Source: Vibrio sp. CAU 1672 | Lineage (GTDB): Bacteria > Pseudomonadota > Gammaproteobacteria > Enterobacterales > Vibrionaceae | NCBI RefSeq assembly: GCF_029223195.1 | Contig: NZ_JARHUF010000012.1 | Location: 59,424 to 123,423 of the forward strand | Reading direction: 5' to 3' | Length of the DNA stretch: 64,000 bases | In this document: positions 18,610 to 27,854 of the stretch, piece after piece | Position numbering within the stretch: position 1 is the first letter of the stretch | How the letters are laid out: every line of letters begins with the position of its first letter | The notes under the pieces: model-generated | The model's input: only the letters and a program-made list of their open reading frames with translations | What the model was told of the DNA's origin: nothing | The model's database searches: none | Translations under genes and position numbers: made by a program

Positions 18610-19458
18610 TTATTGAGCGCTCAGTACAGGCTCTGCGCTGACTTCTGTTTCTGAATCCAGAGCCGGTGCTGTTTTAGCGTGAGTCAGATAAAGCGGCACA
18701 CAGGTAAACAGCAGACCGCCAACAATGTTCCCCAGAATGGTAGGGATAAGGTTGAAGTTCAACCATGTTGCGATACCAAAATCCGCGCCCAGCATCATAC
18801 CAAGCGGGAACAGGAACATGTTAACTACCGCGTGTTCGAACACCAATGCGAAAAAGATGAAGATTGGTAGCCACATTGCTGTAATTTTTCCTGCAACCGT
18901 ACGTGCCGTCATGTTACCGATCACACCCAGACACACCATCAGGTTACATAGAATGCCGCGTACGAAACAGGTGATCCAACCGTCTGCGCCGAGGTTTTCA
19001 AAGCCCACTGTACGTGCTGTCGCTACCGCAATAAATTTTTGACCAACCGCGTTTGGCTCAACACTGAAGTTCATGGTCAGCGACAATGCAATAAGACCTG
19101 CCACCAGAAGAGAACCGATCAGGTTACCCAAGCCGACCAGTCCCCAGCAACGCAAAACGCGGCCCCAAGTGATTCCCGGACGATTATCAAATTTCGCCAG
19201 AGGCGCCAGGCCGAACACACCGGTCACCAGATCGTAGCCCATCAGGCTAAGGATACAAAAGCCGACCGGAAACACGAGTGCCCCCACGATACCAATGCCG
19301 GTTTGGGTAATGGTGGTGATCGCAACCACGACAGCCAATGACAAAATAATACCGGCCATCATCCCACGCAGGATCAGGTCACGTGTCGAGGTGCGTACTT
19401 TTGCTTCGCCAGTGGCGATCATAGTCTGAACGAATTCTGCAGGTTTCAAATAAGACAT
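18610..19458 (-). CDS. nirC: Formate/nitrite transporter family channel (NirC-like)
   Basis: Inner-membrane pentameric channel of the FNT family, here most likely importing nitrite for NirBD because it lies between nirD and cobA. 282 residues with six hydrophobic segments. The family signature FEHAVVNMFLFPLG carries the central-gate His, and the N-terminal half has GDxxR-like LILRGMMAGIILSLA. The frame extends to 19506; two ATG codons occur in tandem, and the second (19458) has GGAGAG at the right distance. The substrate, nitrite versus formate, is inferred from neighbours. Confidence 0.9.
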   Translation of the reverse strand: MSYLKPAEFVQTMIATGEAKVRTSTRDLILRGMMAGIILSLAVVVAITTITQTGIGIVGALVFPVGFCILSLMGYDLVTGVFGLAPLAKFDNRPGITWGRVLRCWGLVGLGNLIGSLLVAGLIALSLTMNFSVEPNAVGQKFIAVATARTVGFENLGADGWITCFVRGILCNLMVCLGVIGNMTARTVAGKITAMWLPIFIFFALVFEHAVVNMFLFPLGMMLGADFGIATWLNFNLIPTILGNIVGGLLFTCVPLYLTHAKTAPALDSETEVSAEPVLSAQ

Positions 19459-19591
19459 CATGTCTCTCCAAAAAGTTGAATATAAAAGTGAAATTTGAAT
19501 AGACAAAGGCTCCCTGCTCCTGTCTTTCTTTCCCTACAAAATCCAGTAGCGAACAGGAAGCCTTTTTACTATTTAAACTTTTATCGCCTTA

Positions 19592-19915
19592 CTAAGCAGA
19601 CAGTTCCACGATGCCGTTATTCACGCGCGCCTTAAAAGCTTTCACGCTAAATTGTGCATCTTCCATGCAAACGCCGGTGGTAAGGTTAAAGCGCTGCTTT
19701 TTCAACGGGCTGGCAACCCAAAGCTCGCCCTGGTGCTCACAGATCAAACCACGTGACAGCACGTTAGACTGAAAGAACGGATCGGTATTGCTGATGGCCA
19801 GTACCTGCTCCGCCTCAGTAGGGCGAAACACCGCAACTTGTTCCCCTCCAATCAGGGCACAAACACCCGTGCCCGGAGTAATGTCATTAATGTCACATAC
19901 TTGTTCAAAAGACAT
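19592..19915 (-). CDS. nirD: Nitrite reductase (NADH) small subunit NirD
   Basis: 107-residue small subunit of cytoplasmic NADH nitrite reductase. It has a Rieske-type fold but lacks the Cys-His cluster ligands, as usual for NirD: the segment around ICEHQGELWVASPLKKQRF has a single Cys-x-His and no second pair. It starts 17 bp after nirB and needs NirB for activity. Confidence 0.94.
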   Translation of the reverse strand: MSFEQVCDINDITPGTGVCALIGGEQVAVFRPTEAEQVLAISNTDPFFQSNVLSRGLICEHQGELWVASPLKKQRFNLTTGVCMEDAQFSVKAFKARVNNGIVELSA

Positions 19916-19932
19916 GGTTGCTTTCCCCTTTG

Positions 19933-22494
19933 TTACTCAGTGACTGCGACATGCAAAATGTCACCCTTAGCTTCTGGATGTTTCTCGGTATAAGTCGCTG
20001 GACGGTGTTGCTCACGCTCGGCCACGAACTTGACATTGTCATCGCGCTTATCTGAGTTGATGAAGTGTGCAAAACGAGTCAGTTGTGATTCATCATTGAT
20101 GGTCGCGGCCCACTCACACTCATATTCATCGACGAGCTTGGCAACATCCGCTTCAAGCTGGTCGTTAATGCCAAGTTTGTCGTTCACAATCACTTCGCGC
20201 AGGTAATCGACGCCCCCTTCCATGTTTGCCATCCATACTGAAGTACGTTGCAGTGGCGCGGCGGTGCGAATGTAGAACATCATAAAGCGGTCGATATATT
20301 TAATCAGTGTGGCCTTATCCAGATCACTGGCCAGCAAATCAGCGTGACGCGGTTTCATACCACCGTTACCACACACATACATGTTCCAGCCGGCGTCCGT
20401 TGCGATGATGCCCAGATCTTTGCCTTGCGCTTCCGCACATTCACGGGTACAGCCCGAAACACCAAACTTCATTTTGTGCGGGGTACGGATACCTTTGTAA
20501 CGGTTCTCAATAAATGATCCCAGACCAACCGAGTCCTGAACGCCGTAACGACACCAGGTCGAACCTACACACGTCTTCGCCATACGCAGTGCTTTGGCAT
20601 ATGCCTGGCCGGTTTCAAAACCCGCCTCAATCAGCTTGCGCCAGATTTGGGGTAAATCGTCTTTCTGCGCACCGAACAGACCAATGCGCTGTGCCCCGGT
20701 CACTTTGGTGTATAAGTTGTATTCTTCAGCGACGGCCGCTAATACACCCAGAGCCTGAGGCGTGACTTCACCACCCGCCATCCGTGGTATAACAGAGTAA
20801 GTACCATCTTTTTGGATGTTACCCAGGAAGTTATCGTTGGTGTCATGCAGCTTCACCAGTTGTGGCTTAAGAATATGCTCACCCCAGCAAGAGGCGAGAA
20901 TAGAACCCACCAGCGGTTTACACACCTCACAGCCGTAACCTTTACCGTATTTCGCTAAAAGTTCGTCAAAGGTTTTGATCTCTTCGATACGGATTAGGTG
21001 AAACAGCTCCTGACGAGAGTACGCAAAGTGCTCACAGACATCGTTCTTCACTTCAATGCCTGATTTAGCCAGTTCTGCATTCAGCACTGAAGTCACAAGA
21101 GGAATACAACCACCACAGCCAGTGCCTGCACCCGTTACTGCTTTGATGTCGCCCAGCGTGTGGTGGCCGTCAGCCACCGCCTGGGCAATTTTGCCTTTGG
21201 TGACATCAAAACATGAACAGATCACCGCGCTCTCAGGCAGAGCGTCCGCACCGAACGCCGGCTTCTCTGCGCCGGCGTGTGCTGGCAGGATCAACGCATC
21301 AGGGTGTTCGGGAAGGTCAATTTCATTCAGCATAAGCTGCAGAAGATCACCGTAGTCAGATGTATCACCGACCATTACTGCGCCAAGCAGTTTCTTGTTG
21401 TCTTCGGATACGATCAGACGTTTGTACACTTCTTGTTCTTCGTTTTGGTAAACGTAGCTCTTACAACCTTCACTGCGACCGTTTGCATCACCGATAGAGC
21501 CTACTTTCACCCCAAGCAACTTCAGTTTAGCGGACATGTCCGCCCCTTCGAATTTACTTTCAGTACTACCAAGTAAGTGATCCACTGCAACGGTCGCCAT
21601 CTTGTAACCGGGCGCGACAAGGCCGTAGAACATACCATTCCAGGACGCACACTCACCGATAGCATAGATGTTTTCATCTGACGTCTGGCAGTGATCATTA
21701 ATAGCAACGCCGCCACGAGTACCGACTTCCAGCTCCATCTGGCGCGCCAGTTTGTCCTGAGGGCGGATACCCGCTGAAAATACAATGAAGTCGGTCTCAA
21801 GCTCGGTGCCGTCAGAAAAACGCATCACGTTGCGGGCGTTGGTACCTTCTGCTGCAATCTCAAGTGTGTTTTTGCTGGTGTGAACACTGACGCCCATGCG
21901 CTCGATTTTCTGGCGCAGTTGATTACCCCCAGCAAGATCCAATTGTTCCGCCATCAGTTTTGGGGCAAATTCCACCACGTGGGTTTCTACCCCCAGCGCT
22001 TTCAGTGCGCCGGCGGCTTCAAGACCGAGCAGGCCACCACCAACAACGACACCGACTTTGCTGTTTTTGGCACAGGCTTCAATCGCTTTGAGATCTTCAA
22101 TGGTGCGGTAAACAAAACAGTCTTTGCTTTCATGGCCTTGAATTGGTGGAACAAACGGGAATGAGCCGGTGGCCAGGATCAGCTTGTCATAGTGAACTTC
22201 GCGGCCGGTACTTGAGTAGACCACTCTGTTCTCACGGTTGATGTTAATCGCACGTTCGCCAATCAACATGTTGATAGCGTGTTTCTCATAAAAGCCTTGT
22301 TTGACTAGAGAAAGCTCATCGGCCGTGTGGTGAGAAAAGTAAGAGGAGAGGTGTACACGGTCGTAGGCGACACGAGGTTCTTCACAGAAAACGGTGATAT
22401 CCATCTCAGAGACATCGGTTTTCTCGACTAAGTCTTCGATATAACGGTGCCCGACCATACCGTTACCGATGACGACTAGCTTCAACTTGCTCAT
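19933..22494 (-). CDS. nirB: Nitrite reductase (NADH) large subunit NirB
   Basis: Cytoplasmic enzyme reducing nitrite to ammonium with NADH. 853 residues. An N-terminal FAD/NAD module (GNGMVGHRYIE, later GGGLLGLEAAGAL) is followed near residue 420 by a BFD-type [2Fe-2S] domain (CSCFDVTKGKIAQAV and GTGCGGC). The C-terminal sirohaem/[4Fe-4S] domain has the cysteines in TCVGSTWCRYG and SGCTRECAEAQGKD. All cofactor cysteines are present. First gene of the operon, with an FNR box and NarL/NarP-like site 65-110 bp upstream. Confidence 0.97.
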   Translation of the reverse strand: MSKLKLVVIGNGMVGHRYIEDLVEKTDVSEMDITVFCEEPRVAYDRVHLSSYFSHHTADELSLVKQGFYEKHAINMLIGERAININRENRVVYSSTGREVHYDKLILATGSFPFVPPIQGHESKDCFVYRTIEDLKAIEACAKNSKVGVVVGGGLLGLEAAGALKALGVETHVVEFAPKLMAEQLDLAGGNQLRQKIERMGVSVHTSKNTLEIAAEGTNARNVMRFSDGTELETDFIVFSAGIRPQDKLARQMELEVGTRGGVAINDHCQTSDENIYAIGECASWNGMFYGLVAPGYKMATVAVDHLLGSTESKFEGADMSAKLKLLGVKVGSIGDANGRSEGCKSYVYQNEEQEVYKRLIVSEDNKKLLGAVMVGDTSDYGDLLQLMLNEIDLPEHPDALILPAHAGAEKPAFGADALPESAVICSCFDVTKGKIAQAVADGHHTLGDIKAVTGAGTGCGGCIPLVTSVLNAELAKSGIEVKNDVCEHFAYSRQELFHLIRIEEIKTFDELLAKYGKGYGCEVCKPLVGSILASCWGEHILKPQLVKLHDTNDNFLGNIQKDGTYSVIPRMAGGEVTPQALGVLAAVAEEYNLYTKVTGAQRIGLFGAQKDDLPQIWRKLIEAGFETGQAYAKALRMAKTCVGSTWCRYGVQDSVGLGSFIENRYKGIRTPHKMKFGVSGCTRECAEAQGKDLGIIATDAGWNMYVCGNGGMKPRHADLLASDLDKATLIKYIDRFMMFYIRTAAPLQRTSVWMANMEGGVDYLREVIVNDKLGINDQLEADVAKLVDEYECEWAATINDESQLTRFAHFINSDKRDDNVKFVAEREQHRPATYTEKHPEAKGDILHVAVTE

Positions 22495-22559
22495 TGTAAT
22501 TCCTAAGGGTTAGGTTCTTATCACTGAGCGCATTGTTAGTTGTGAAAGAAAATTAATAC

Positions 22560-22573
22560 ATGATGTAAATCAA
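22560..22573 (-). promoter_or_regulatory. FNR box of the nirB promoter
   Basis: Minus-strand TTGATTTACATCAT matches the FNR consensus TTGAT-N4-ATCAA at nine of ten defined positions. Its centre is about 72 bp before the nirB ATG, compatible with a class II -41.5 position and a transcript start near 22525. Confidence 0.75.
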
Positions 22574-22587
22574 TTACAAATTCAAAC

Positions 22588-22602
22588 TACCCTAAAGGGG
22601 TA
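22588..22602 (-). promoter_or_regulatory. NarL/NarP-like inverted heptamer site
   Basis: Minus-strand TACCCCTTTAGGGTA resembles the TACYYMT inverted heptamer pair. The pair is one base shorter than a strict 7-2-7 site, so the assignment is tentative. Its centre lies 28.5 bp from the FNR box centre, the same geometry as the -41.5 and -69.5 sites of E. coli nirB. Confidence 0.55.
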
Positions 22603-22886
22603 GACGCGACTTTTCATGCCCAAAGCACATAAGTTAAAGTAATTTATTAACGGATATTGGAGATTTTAAACAAACCACACTTAGTGCAACATGTAGCACT
22701 AAGTAAAAGAAAGCTCTGGTTTGAGCAGTGAAATCGATATTCATATATAAATAACTGATATTTAGTAAAAAAATCAAATATAATGTTTTGATCTTTTACT
22801 AGCTAACTGGTTACATAAAGACTAGAATCTGCATTAGTTTATATGGAACTATAACCATATAATTTATACAGTAATAGATACAGAGA

Positions 22887-22920
22887 GAGCCGTCCCATAT
22901 TTATGAGGCGGCCTTTTATT
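22887..22920 (+). terminator. Terminator-like hairpin just upstream of rnk
   Basis: Stem GCCGTCCC (22889-22896) against GAGGCGGC (22905-22912), with one mismatch and one G-T pair, followed by CTTTTATTT. It sits 14 bp before the rnk ATG and overlaps the leader, so it either ends a small upstream RNA or attenuates rnk. Confidence 0.6.
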
Positions 22921-22933
22921 TGGGAGTCATATA

Positions 22934-23341
22934 ATGTCTAAAAATAATTCTATCTACATTTCAAGCCTGGATATGAACAGGATCACTGCCTTGCTCGATA
23001 AAATGCCAAACATCGCAGCAGAGCTTGTAAAACTAGAAGATGAGTTGGATCGTGCAACGGTTCTTGAACCACAAGAAATGCCTGAGCACGTGGTTACCAT
23101 GAACTCGACGGTAGTGTTCAAGTTCTCTGGTGAAGAAAAAACCATAACCAAAACGCTGGTGTATCCATCGGAACTGAAGAGCAATGATGATATCTCGATT
23201 TTTGCCCCTGTCGGTAGCGCATTAATTGGCCTGTCTGTCGGACAAAAGCTGGATTGGCTATTACCCAACAATCAATTAAAAACAATTGAAATTGTTGACA
23301 TTACCTATCAACCTGAGCGTAGTGGTGCACTAAACCGCTAA
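22934..23341 (+). CDS. rnk: Nucleoside diphosphate kinase regulator (Rnk)
   Basis: 135-residue member of the Rnk/GreA-GreB C-terminal family; Rnk binds RNA polymerase. The N-terminal short coiled coil (residues 10-45) is followed by the FKBP-like fold with VVTMNSTVVFKF, TLVYPSELKSNDDISIFAPVGSALIGLSVGQ and a final ELVDITYQPE-like strand. GGGAG precedes the ATG. The immediate upstream terminator-like hairpin is unusual. Monocistronic; an inverted repeat without T-run follows. Confidence 0.88.
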   Translation: MSKNNSIYISSLDMNRITALLDKMPNIAAELVKLEDELDRATVLEPQEMPEHVVTMNSTVVFKFSGEEKTITKTLVYPSELKSNDDISIFAPVGSALIGLSVGQKLDWLLPNNQLKTIEIVDITYQPERSGALNR

Positions 23342-23354
23342 TCTCAGGAGTCCC

Positions 23355-23385
23355 GGTGCAAAGACCGGATTAACGACTTTGCACC
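23355..23385. repeat. Inverted repeat after rnk
   Basis: Perfect nine-base arms GGTGCAAAG (23355-23363) and CTTTGCACC (23377-23385) with a 13-base loop and no T-run. It could be an RNA-stabilising hairpin at the rnk 3' end. The rest of 23386-23627 shows nothing recognisable. Confidence 0.5.
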
Positions 23386-23627
23386 AGGAGCGCCAGCTTT
23401 CATCTTTCTTTTCGCCCTTGCCCAATTGAATTTACCTAAACTGTGTAAACTCATGTTCAGCCATGATTAACTCCATACATACTCCCCTTTACCTATTCCC
23501 CCTTTACCCCTCGGTTCTCAAAAAACACTCAGACTGATACGCGGTGTCTACTGGTAAATCCCTGATTCTTCTACTACTGTGAAAATAAGCCATTTCGTTA
23601 TGTGATATCAGCAGAAGGATCTCCGGT

Positions 23628-24608
23628 ATGCAGACTCATCAACCCAGTATCGCTGTTTTGATCCCGTGCTATAACGAAGAAGGTGCCATCGGCAAAACGG
23701 TACATTCATTTCAGCACGCCCTGCCCACCGCAACTATTTACGTTTATGACAATAATTCGACTGACAACACCATTGAAGAAGCACGCGCGGCCGGTGCTCT
23801 GGTATTCAAAGAGAAGCGCCAGGGAAAAGGTGAAGTCGTACGACGTATGTTCGCTGATATTGAAGCCGATATCTACGTTCTGACGGATGGTGACGAGACT
23901 TACGATGCCAATGCCGCACCGAAACTGATAGCCACCCTCTGCGACGAGAACCTCGACATGGTGGTCGGTACACGTAGTTTTGTAGATGAATCGTTCCCGT
24001 CCGGGCATATTCTGGGCAATAAAGCGTTTTGCACTTTGATCAACCGCGTGTTCAGCGCCAAGCTTAACGATGTGTTTTCCGGCTACCGGGTGATGAGCCG
24101 ACGTTTTGTAAAGACATTACCGCTGATGAGTCTGGGGTTTGAAATTGAAACGGAACTGACCGTCCATACCTTGCAATGCCGGATTGCTTATCAGGAGGTA
24201 CCGACTAAGTACAAACCGAGACCCGAAGGCACCGAAAGCAAGCTCAACACTTTCTCCGATGGTTTTAAGATCCTGCGCTTTATTGTCTTTCTGATCCGTG
24301 ACATCAAGCCTCTGATGTTCTTTACCTGCTTATCTCTGGTATTCGGCGCTTTGAGCCTGATTCTCGGTATCCCCGTGATCAGCGAGTTTATGGCAACCGG
24401 TCTGGTTCCTCGCTTCCCCACCGCGATACTGGCGAGTGTTATCGGCTTGATCGCATTTATGTGTTTATTTGCCGGCATTATTTTAGACAATGTCAGCCGT
24501 GGACGGCTGGAAATGAAACAGCTTCGTTTTCTTGCTTTAAATAACAACATCTCTCCTCGCGCACAGCCAGATTATGACCAGCAAAGCCAGAGCCGCTCGG
24601 TGGGATAG
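23628..24608 (+). CDS. Family 2 glycosyltransferase with C-terminal membrane anchor
   Basis: Membrane-associated GT2 enzyme of the dolichyl-phosphate-mannose-synthase-like group. The nucleotide-sugar site begins VLIPCYNEEGAIGKTV, the NNSTDNT turn follows, and the metal-binding acidic motif lies in VLTDGDETYD. The acceptor region contains DVFSGYRVMSRRFVK. Two hydrophobic helices lie near residues 228-250 and 262-285, typical of anchored forms. Its gene overlaps the downstream phosphodiesterase gene by 35 bp, so the two are co-translated. The sugar donor is not readable; a glycolipid product is inferred from anchor and neighbours. Confidence 0.85.
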   Translation: MQTHQPSIAVLIPCYNEEGAIGKTVHSFQHALPTATIYVYDNNSTDNTIEEARAAGALVFKEKRQGKGEVVRRMFADIEADIYVLTDGDETYDANAAPKLIATLCDENLDMVVGTRSFVDESFPSGHILGNKAFCTLINRVFSAKLNDVFSGYRVMSRRFVKTLPLMSLGFEIETELTVHTLQCRIAYQEVPTKYKPRPEGTESKLNTFSDGFKILRFIVFLIRDIKPLMFFTCLSLVFGALSLILGIPVISEFMATGLVPRFPTAILASVIGLIAFMCLFAGIILDNVSRGRLEMKQLRFLALNNNISPRAQPDYDQQSQSRSVG

Positions 24609-25443
24609 TTTCATTCGCGGGCTAATGTGTATTGGTGCAATCGTACTGATCGGCCATCACGCTCGTTTCTATCTTCCCGTGTCCATCCAGTTAGACCCGT
24701 TTCCTCCCGCCAGAATTGCGCATGCTGGTGGCCGAATCAACAGCATTGACTACTCAAACTCATACCAGGCACTCAATGACAACTACCAACGTGGTTTTCG
24801 TTATTTTGAAATCGACCTGATGTACACCAGCGACCAGCATTTAGTCTGCCTGCACGACTGGGAGCAGAGCTTCGGTGCATTGTCAGGCACTCAAGTCAAC
24901 GACGCCATATCGCTGGAGGAGTTTGAGCTCTCCTTTATCAATACCCGACTCACGCCATGTACTTTGAATGGGCTGATGGAATGGCTCGAAACGCATCCTG
25001 ATGCGTTCATTGTGACCGATGTAAAAGAAAACAACCTCGCCGCTCTGGCAACCATTGCCCGGCTTTACCCCTCGTTAATTAACCGGATTGTGCCGCAAAT
25101 CTACACACCCAAGAACTTCGCACAGGTTCGCCGTAGCGGATACGACAAAGTTATTTGGACACTGTATCGTTTCCCTGCATCACAACGCGAAATCCTCTAC
25201 TGGATGGGAAAATTATCCGGCTCGGTTGCGGTCACGATGCCACAACAACTGGCTAAAGAAGGCCTGGGCTGTAAGCTGAAACAATTTCAGGTGACCACAT
25301 TTACCCACACCATTAATAGCGAGCCTCTGCTGAAGCTTTTTCAGGAGCAATATGGTATCGATGAGGTTTATACCGACACTCTGGCACCGGCCACCACCGA
25401 GGTCATCACTGTTGCTGGAGCCTCAGATAATTCACTATGTTAA
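24574..25443 (+). CDS. Glycerophosphodiester phosphodiesterase-like membrane-anchored protein
   Basis: 289 residues with one N-terminal hydrophobic helix (about 14-33) and an exported GDPD-like TIM-barrel domain. Key positions: His in RIAHAGGRI, the Glu-x-Asp metal pair in YFEIDLMYTSDQH, the second His in CLHDW, and Asp/Lys in IVTDVKENN. These agree with GDPD enzymes, which hydrolyse glycerophosphodiesters. The start overlaps the GT2 gene with no good ribosome site of its own, suggesting coupling. Its last 38 bp overlap antisense with the convergent LtaS-like gene. Substrate unknown. Confidence 0.78.
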   Translation: MTSKARAARWDSFIRGLMCIGAIVLIGHHARFYLPVSIQLDPFPPARIAHAGGRINSIDYSNSYQALNDNYQRGFRYFEIDLMYTSDQHLVCLHDWEQSFGALSGTQVNDAISLEEFELSFINTRLTPCTLNGLMEWLETHPDAFIVTDVKENNLAALATIARLYPSLINRIVPQIYTPKNFAQVRRSGYDKVIWTLYRFPASQREILYWMGKLSGSVAVTMPQQLAKEGLGCKLKQFQVTTFTHTINSEPLLKLFQEQYGIDEVYTDTLAPATTEVITVAGASDNSLC

Positions 25444-27052
25444 CTGTCGCATGTTGCTGATCACCATTGATCAGACGTGTTCGGTCACCATCAAGTAAGA
25501 CGGTGAAATCTTTGCTATTACAGCGTAATGTCACCCTTTCACGGCTGTCTCCCCGGCGGAACACTACACATTGAGGGGGAACCAGATTATCTAATGGCAG
25601 TACCCGACCGGTCATTTCACTGACACAAGACTCACCGTGCACGGCTGCGAACACACTGACTAACAGATCCGCCTGTTGAACGGCGACATCAACCTTCTGC
25701 TGCCCCCCCTGCCAAACCATAAACGCAGGAACTTTGGATGGTGCCATGAGTTTGTCCTGCTGCTTTTCAGCCTGAGTCAACGGTACCATTGCCCGATGAT
25801 CGCTCAACACGATGATCATTGTGTCATCAGCGGTGATGCGTTGAATAAACTCAGTGATGATCCGATCACTATACTGAAAAGCCAATGACTCCGACAAAAC
25901 CACTCCGCTCTCTTGCGGAACCACAAACGGTGGGTGAGTCGTCACATTTTCGATCACCATAAGCTGTTTGTCCGTTGTGGCATTCAGCTCTTGGTAAGCG
26001 CGCTCAAACAAGATTTCATCACTCACAGAGTTAAATAAGTATCTTGGTAGTGAATCCGGATAATCAGCGGCGCCAATAATGCGTTGAAAACCCATCGACT
26101 CAAGCCATACCCCTTTATTTAAAAAGCCCAGGTCACCCGAGGTCACAAAGCTGGTGTTATACTCAGCATCAGCAAACTGGTGGATAAGAGAAACCGGAGC
26201 CTTGATTTGGCTTAAGCTGATACCACCATCTAAACGCATGTTTATTGACCCGGATAATAAGGGCTGACCGGTAAACAGTGCATACAATCCGGTTTCGGTT
26301 GTAAAGCCATTCGCATAAAAGTTTGTCAGGGTAATATTTTCTCTGGCGAGAGTATCTAGCTCGGGTGTCCAGTCGCGTCCTTGACCAAAATAAGCACTAT
26401 GATAGTTCGACCACGATTCAAACAAGATCACTACAATTTTAGTTGGCTGAATGGTCTCAACCGGTTCACAGGTTACTGTCGGCTGATAGCGAAAGGTGTT
26501 GATAAACCCCTCACTATAACGATTTAAATGTGTACTTCCTAAATTGGCCTGCACAACATTAATATAGAAAGGATGACGAACCGACTTTGGCGCCCAAAGT
26601 ATACTGGTTCCCGCTACAATATACAGCAGCGCGAGCAACACAAGACCCGCGTTGGATACCACAATCCTTCGTGCAAATAAGTACAGACCACACAACAATG
26701 CCGCTACTGCGATAATGATGATCTGGTTAGTGCTCAACTCACCGAGATAGATATTGATTTGATCATAAAACTTAGGGATATCCTCAAAATACAATCGGGA
26801 CTGAAAAGTAAACATCAGCACCATATCACCAAAATAGATCACCATCGCGAGTAAGGTGATCACACGACTAATAGCAAACCAGACACGACTCTTTTGCCCC
26901 GGGATGGCGAGCATGAGTAAAATCGGCAAGATATACAAGGCATCATAGGCGGCAACACGTAAGTAGCTTTCGCTATCCTCAACATGGAAATCTCGCCAAA
27001 TCAGCGCCACTTTTAGCGCATAACACACCACTACAAAAAGAATGGGAAACAT
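25406..27052 (-). CDS. LtaS/OpgB-like phosphoglycerol transferase (sulfatase superfamily)
   Basis: 548-residue inner-membrane enzyme with four or five N-terminal helices (residues 1-155) and a periplasmic sulfatase-fold domain. LtaS-like active-site residues are visible: Glu in VVILFESWS, a nucleophile Thr in NGFTTETG, and Asp-His in VLSDHRA. LtaS enzymes move glycerol-phosphate from phosphatidylglycerol to a glycolipid or polymer, and OpgB does so to periplasmic glucans. A GTG at 27058 is possible; the ATG at 27052 has AGGGG at a better distance. Convergent with the GT2-GDPD pair, with overlapping 3' ends. A role in phosphoglycerol decoration of an envelope glycan is inference. Confidence 0.82.
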   Translation of the reverse strand: MFPILFVVVCYALKVALIWRDFHVEDSESYLRVAAYDALYILPILLMLAIPGQKSRVWFAISRVITLLAMVIYFGDMVLMFTFQSRLYFEDIPKFYDQINIYLGELSTNQIIIIAVAALLCGLYLFARRIVVSNAGLVLLALLYIVAGTSILWAPKSVRHPFYINVVQANLGSTHLNRYSEGFINTFRYQPTVTCEPVETIQPTKIVVILFESWSNYHSAYFGQGRDWTPELDTLARENITLTNFYANGFTTETGLYALFTGQPLLSGSINMRLDGGISLSQIKAPVSLIHQFADAEYNTSFVTSGDLGFLNKGVWLESMGFQRIIGAADYPDSLPRYLFNSVSDEILFERAYQELNATTDKQLMVIENVTTHPPFVVPQESGVVLSESLAFQYSDRIITEFIQRITADDTMIIVLSDHRAMVPLTQAEKQQDKLMAPSKVPAFMVWQGGQQKVDVAVQQADLLVSVFAAVHGESCVSEMTGRVLPLDNLVPPQCVVFRRGDSRERVTLRCNSKDFTVLLDGDRTRLINGDQQHATVNIVNYLRLQQQ

Positions 27053-27854
27053 AAGCACTCACCCCTTTTCTTTTAAGGTTAGTGCATAGAATCTCAGTAC
27101 TCAAATCTGCAGTACCCACATTAATGAATACTATTTGAAAATCACTATAAACTTATATCAGGATATAATTACTCCCTCATCACCCCTTATAATCTAAGGT
27201 TAAAAATTAATTACCCACACTCATCAGCGTAAATTTAAAGCTATATAATACATATATATAACGACAACCATAAAACGATATGCAGCGAACAACAAAAATC
27301 AACTCGATAGCAATAATAAACAAGAAATTTAATCACCAACAAATAATAATATTACTTCTAAGTAGATCAACTCAAAAGCCATCATAACCAAGGCAGACAG
27401 ACAAAAAATTCGAAGCAGTTCTTACCGTGCAAACATATACGCCTATGCCCATATGCGAAGGTGTTAAACGCAAATAACAGACTCGACAGCACACTGACAC
27501 TCCTCGCACACCTGCGTCAAATATATAACACTGATAATTTATTGACGCCTTATAAGTGTGACTAAATATCCGCAAAGCACGTTACAAACAGACACTGCAA
27601 ATAAGTTATAGCTAACTCTCATTTAGATATAAAACTCTATATTTTGTTGAATTTCACGTGCTATAACACCACCGACTTTATAAAGCATTCCCCATCATTA
27701 TGTTTTAATCGAAAAATATTGATCATCTCCTCAAAAATTAGCCCCAAACGCCACTGATAAGTTACACACTAACCATAGCAATATAAAATACCTCCGTAAG
27801 AACTTATAACAATATTTAAAGAACCATCATATTAATCAACACAAGAGAATCAGT
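27053..27854. other. AT-rich intergenic region
   Basis: 800 bp between the divergent LtaS-like gene and the large lipoprotein gene. Strongly AT-rich, with a short AT dinucleotide run near 27250. One minus-strand open frame (27372-27575) has no recognisable features and no ribosome site. Presumably promoters of both flanking genes; the AT content would suit H-NS binding (inference). Confidence 0.6.

Noticed and set aside
24191..24550. Antisense open frame within the glycosyltransferase gene
   Set aside because: Shadow frame: basic, low-complexity translation without a ribosome site, opposite a well-defined GT2 gene.
27372..27575. 67-residue minus-strand open frame in the AT-rich gap
   Set aside because: No ribosome site, no recognisable composition, and isolated in noncoding-looking DNA.
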